14,189 nucleotides of DNA. Source: Hyphomicrobiaceae bacterium (GTDB lineage: Bacteria > Pseudomonadota > Alphaproteobacteria > Rhizobiales > JAKIUO01). A program made the translations under genes and the position numbers. Below, one piece after another: positions 13,079 to 14,189 of this stretch. The notes under the pieces are model-generated. The model saw only the letters and a list, made by a program, of their open reading frames with translations, made no database searches and was not told where the DNA came from. The DNA lies in contig JAKIUO010000071.1 of NCBI GenBank assembly GCA_021647535.1, positions 1 to 14,189 on the forward strand, read 5' to 3'. Each line of letters begins with the position of its first letter. Position 1 is the stretch's first letter.

Positions 13079-14189
13079 GAAAGAACTCCCTCCCTCTCAT
13101 AATTGGAAAATCGCGGTGCTGTCGCGCGGGCAGGCGCAGCGGTTTTTTTCGGCAGTAACAGCAATATCATGACCACAAGAATAGCCAGATCGGTGCCTTT
13201 GGCGGACAGGCTGACTGAAGTGCTGGAGACCGTTAGAAAATACAAAATCGGCCAAAGCGCCACCAGCGTCGAAGCACGTGCCACATCATACAAAAAGGCA
13301 AACAACCCCACAAAAAACACCATGCTGACAATAAAGCCATAAGAAAGAATGAAAGCGACCCAGAAGCTTTCAATGCCAAAATTGACGCCCTGAGCGCGCA
13401 ATAGCGAGGCCACATAGTCCTGATCCGGGCCAATCATGATGTCGAGCCAGGTCAGATCGCGAAACACTTCGAACATATAAACGCGGGCGCTGGCGCTGCC
13501 ATTATCATTGACAAAGCGCTCCAGCAGCTGATCGAACAGACCAATTTCAAAACCGATGACAACCGCCATGATGCCCAGCGGCACCAGCAAGACACCCATC
13601 AGCCAGTTGCGCCGACTTGACGATCCCCCGTTCAGCGGCGCAATCATTTGCAAGGCATAGACAACCGCCAAAAAGCCCAGCAATGCCACCAGCGCCATAC
13701 GTCCGCCAAAAGCGTTCATGGCCAACAGGCTGATGCCAAAAACAACCGGGCGCAATATCCAGGGCAGGTCGCGCCCCCCACCAAGCGACAGGACAATCAA
13801 ATAACAGCCGGTCATCAGCGCATTGGTCAAAGGATGGCCAAGCAGCGCCGAGGAACGCCAGTCACCTTCAATTATCACCCCGCCCGCATCAAGCGGCGTC
13901 AGGCGAAAACCAAGGGCAAACTCACTCAAGGCCAACAAAGCATTGGCAAACATCAAAAAATGCAGCAAGTGGGCCAACCGCAAGCGTCCCCGCCCGTCCA
14001 TGCTGGTCAAAACGAACAGCATGACAACCGGCATGATGAAGGTGTCAATGATTGGCGTGAACGGCTTGTGCTGCACAATGACGATCTGGAACAAGAGAAG
14101 GAACCAGGTGATCAAAAAAATCATGGTGCCCTTGTGGCGGATAAACATCTGGTCGGCAAATTCGATGGGGCGGGTATGGGAAAACCACA
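13075..14189 (-). CDS. VpsF-like polysaccharide polymerase/ligase (5' end beyond window)
   Basis: Polytopic inner-membrane protein, at least 371 residues visible. The frame stays open to the window edge (FSHTRPIEFADQ precedes the first internal ATG at 14148), so the true start is outside. About nine or ten membrane helices remain. SALLGHPLTNALMTGCYLI and MNAFGGRMALVALLGF, with a polar loop between the later helices (NDNGSASARVYMFEV, IGPDQDYVASLL), match the O-antigen polymerase/ligase-like VpsF family of exopolysaccharide loci. Its likely job is polymerising or transferring lipid-linked repeat units in the periplasm. It ends with ATGA overlap to the glycosyltransferase. Confidence 0.85.
   Translation of the reverse strand, partial: WFSHTRPIEFADQMFIRHKGTMIFLITWFLLLFQIVIVQHKPFTPIIDTFIMPVVMLFVLTSMDGRGRLRLAHLLHFLMFANALLALSEFALGFRLTPLDAGGVIIEGDWRSSALLGHPLTNALMTGCYLIVLSLGGGRDLPWILRPVVFGISLLAMNAFGGRMALVALLGFLAVVYALQMIAPLNGGSSSRRNWLMGVLLVPLGIMAVVIGFEIGLFDQLLERFVNDNGSASARVYMFEVFRDLTWLDIMIGPDQDYVASLLRAQGVNFGIESFWVAFILSYGFIVSMVFFVGLFAFLYDVARASTLVALWPILYFLTVSSTSVSLSAKGTDLAILVVMILLLLPKKTAAPARATAPRFSNYEREGVLS

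Noticed and set aside
1..14189. tRNA or rRNA genes
   Set aside because: No tRNA T-loop plus acceptor-stem arrangement and no rRNA-like stretch was recognised by eye on either strand.

Overview
The window looks like chromosome of an alphaproteobacterium, probably Hyphomicrobiales (Rhizobiales) or a close relative. The signs are a VpsF-type polysaccharide polymerase, a small secreted basic protein of a kind I associate with that order, moderately high G+C, a few probable TTG starts, and hairpin-rich intergenic repeats. I cannot name a genus. All assignments come from reading motifs, not from database searches.

Layout. (1) 1-1843, plus strand: the 3' part of a CzcA/CusA-type heavy-metal RND pump, translationally coupled to a DUF3240 (PII-like) protein. 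(2) 1835-3685: a graveyard of mobile and selfish DNA. It holds an antitoxin with a frameshifted, truncated ParE-like toxin, an IS1380 transposase missing its core, the C-terminal half of an IS256 transposase, and an IS110 transposase reduced to its two ends. (3) 3754-6659, minus strand: an RND/MMPL-like exporter followed closely by a small secreted Cys-containing basic protein. (4) 6660-7044: a gene-free stretch that contains a 189-bp MITE-like element with 13-bp terminal inverted repeats and an 8-bp target duplication, sitting just upstream of the exporter's ribosome binding site. (5) 7045-7890: thiD (thiamine pyrimidine kinase). (6) 7891-8241: gene-free, full of small hairpins around a larger inverted repeat. 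(7) 8242-11166, minus strand: a secreted HExxH metallopeptidase-like protein, a HupE/UreJ_2 membrane protein and a CcdA-type thiol-disulfide membrane protein. A 36-bp x 4 tandem repeat and a hairpin cluster lie between the first two. (8) 11317-14189, minus strand: a tightly packed exopolysaccharide operon of VpsF-like polymerase (cut by the window edge), glycosyltransferase and GNAT acetyltransferase.

Functionally the window mixes envelope export (two RND pumps), metal and redox handling (CzcA, DUF3240, HupE/UreJ_2, CcdA), thiamine salvage/biosynthesis and surface polysaccharide assembly. Everything right of 3754 is on the minus strand. Only the left-edge metal pump and some of the dead transposases are on the plus strand, so the graveyard probably marks a recombination boundary. 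I saw no tRNA, rRNA or CRISPR array. The most novel-looking items are non-coding: the MITE-like element, the hairpin array and the 36-bp tandem repeat.
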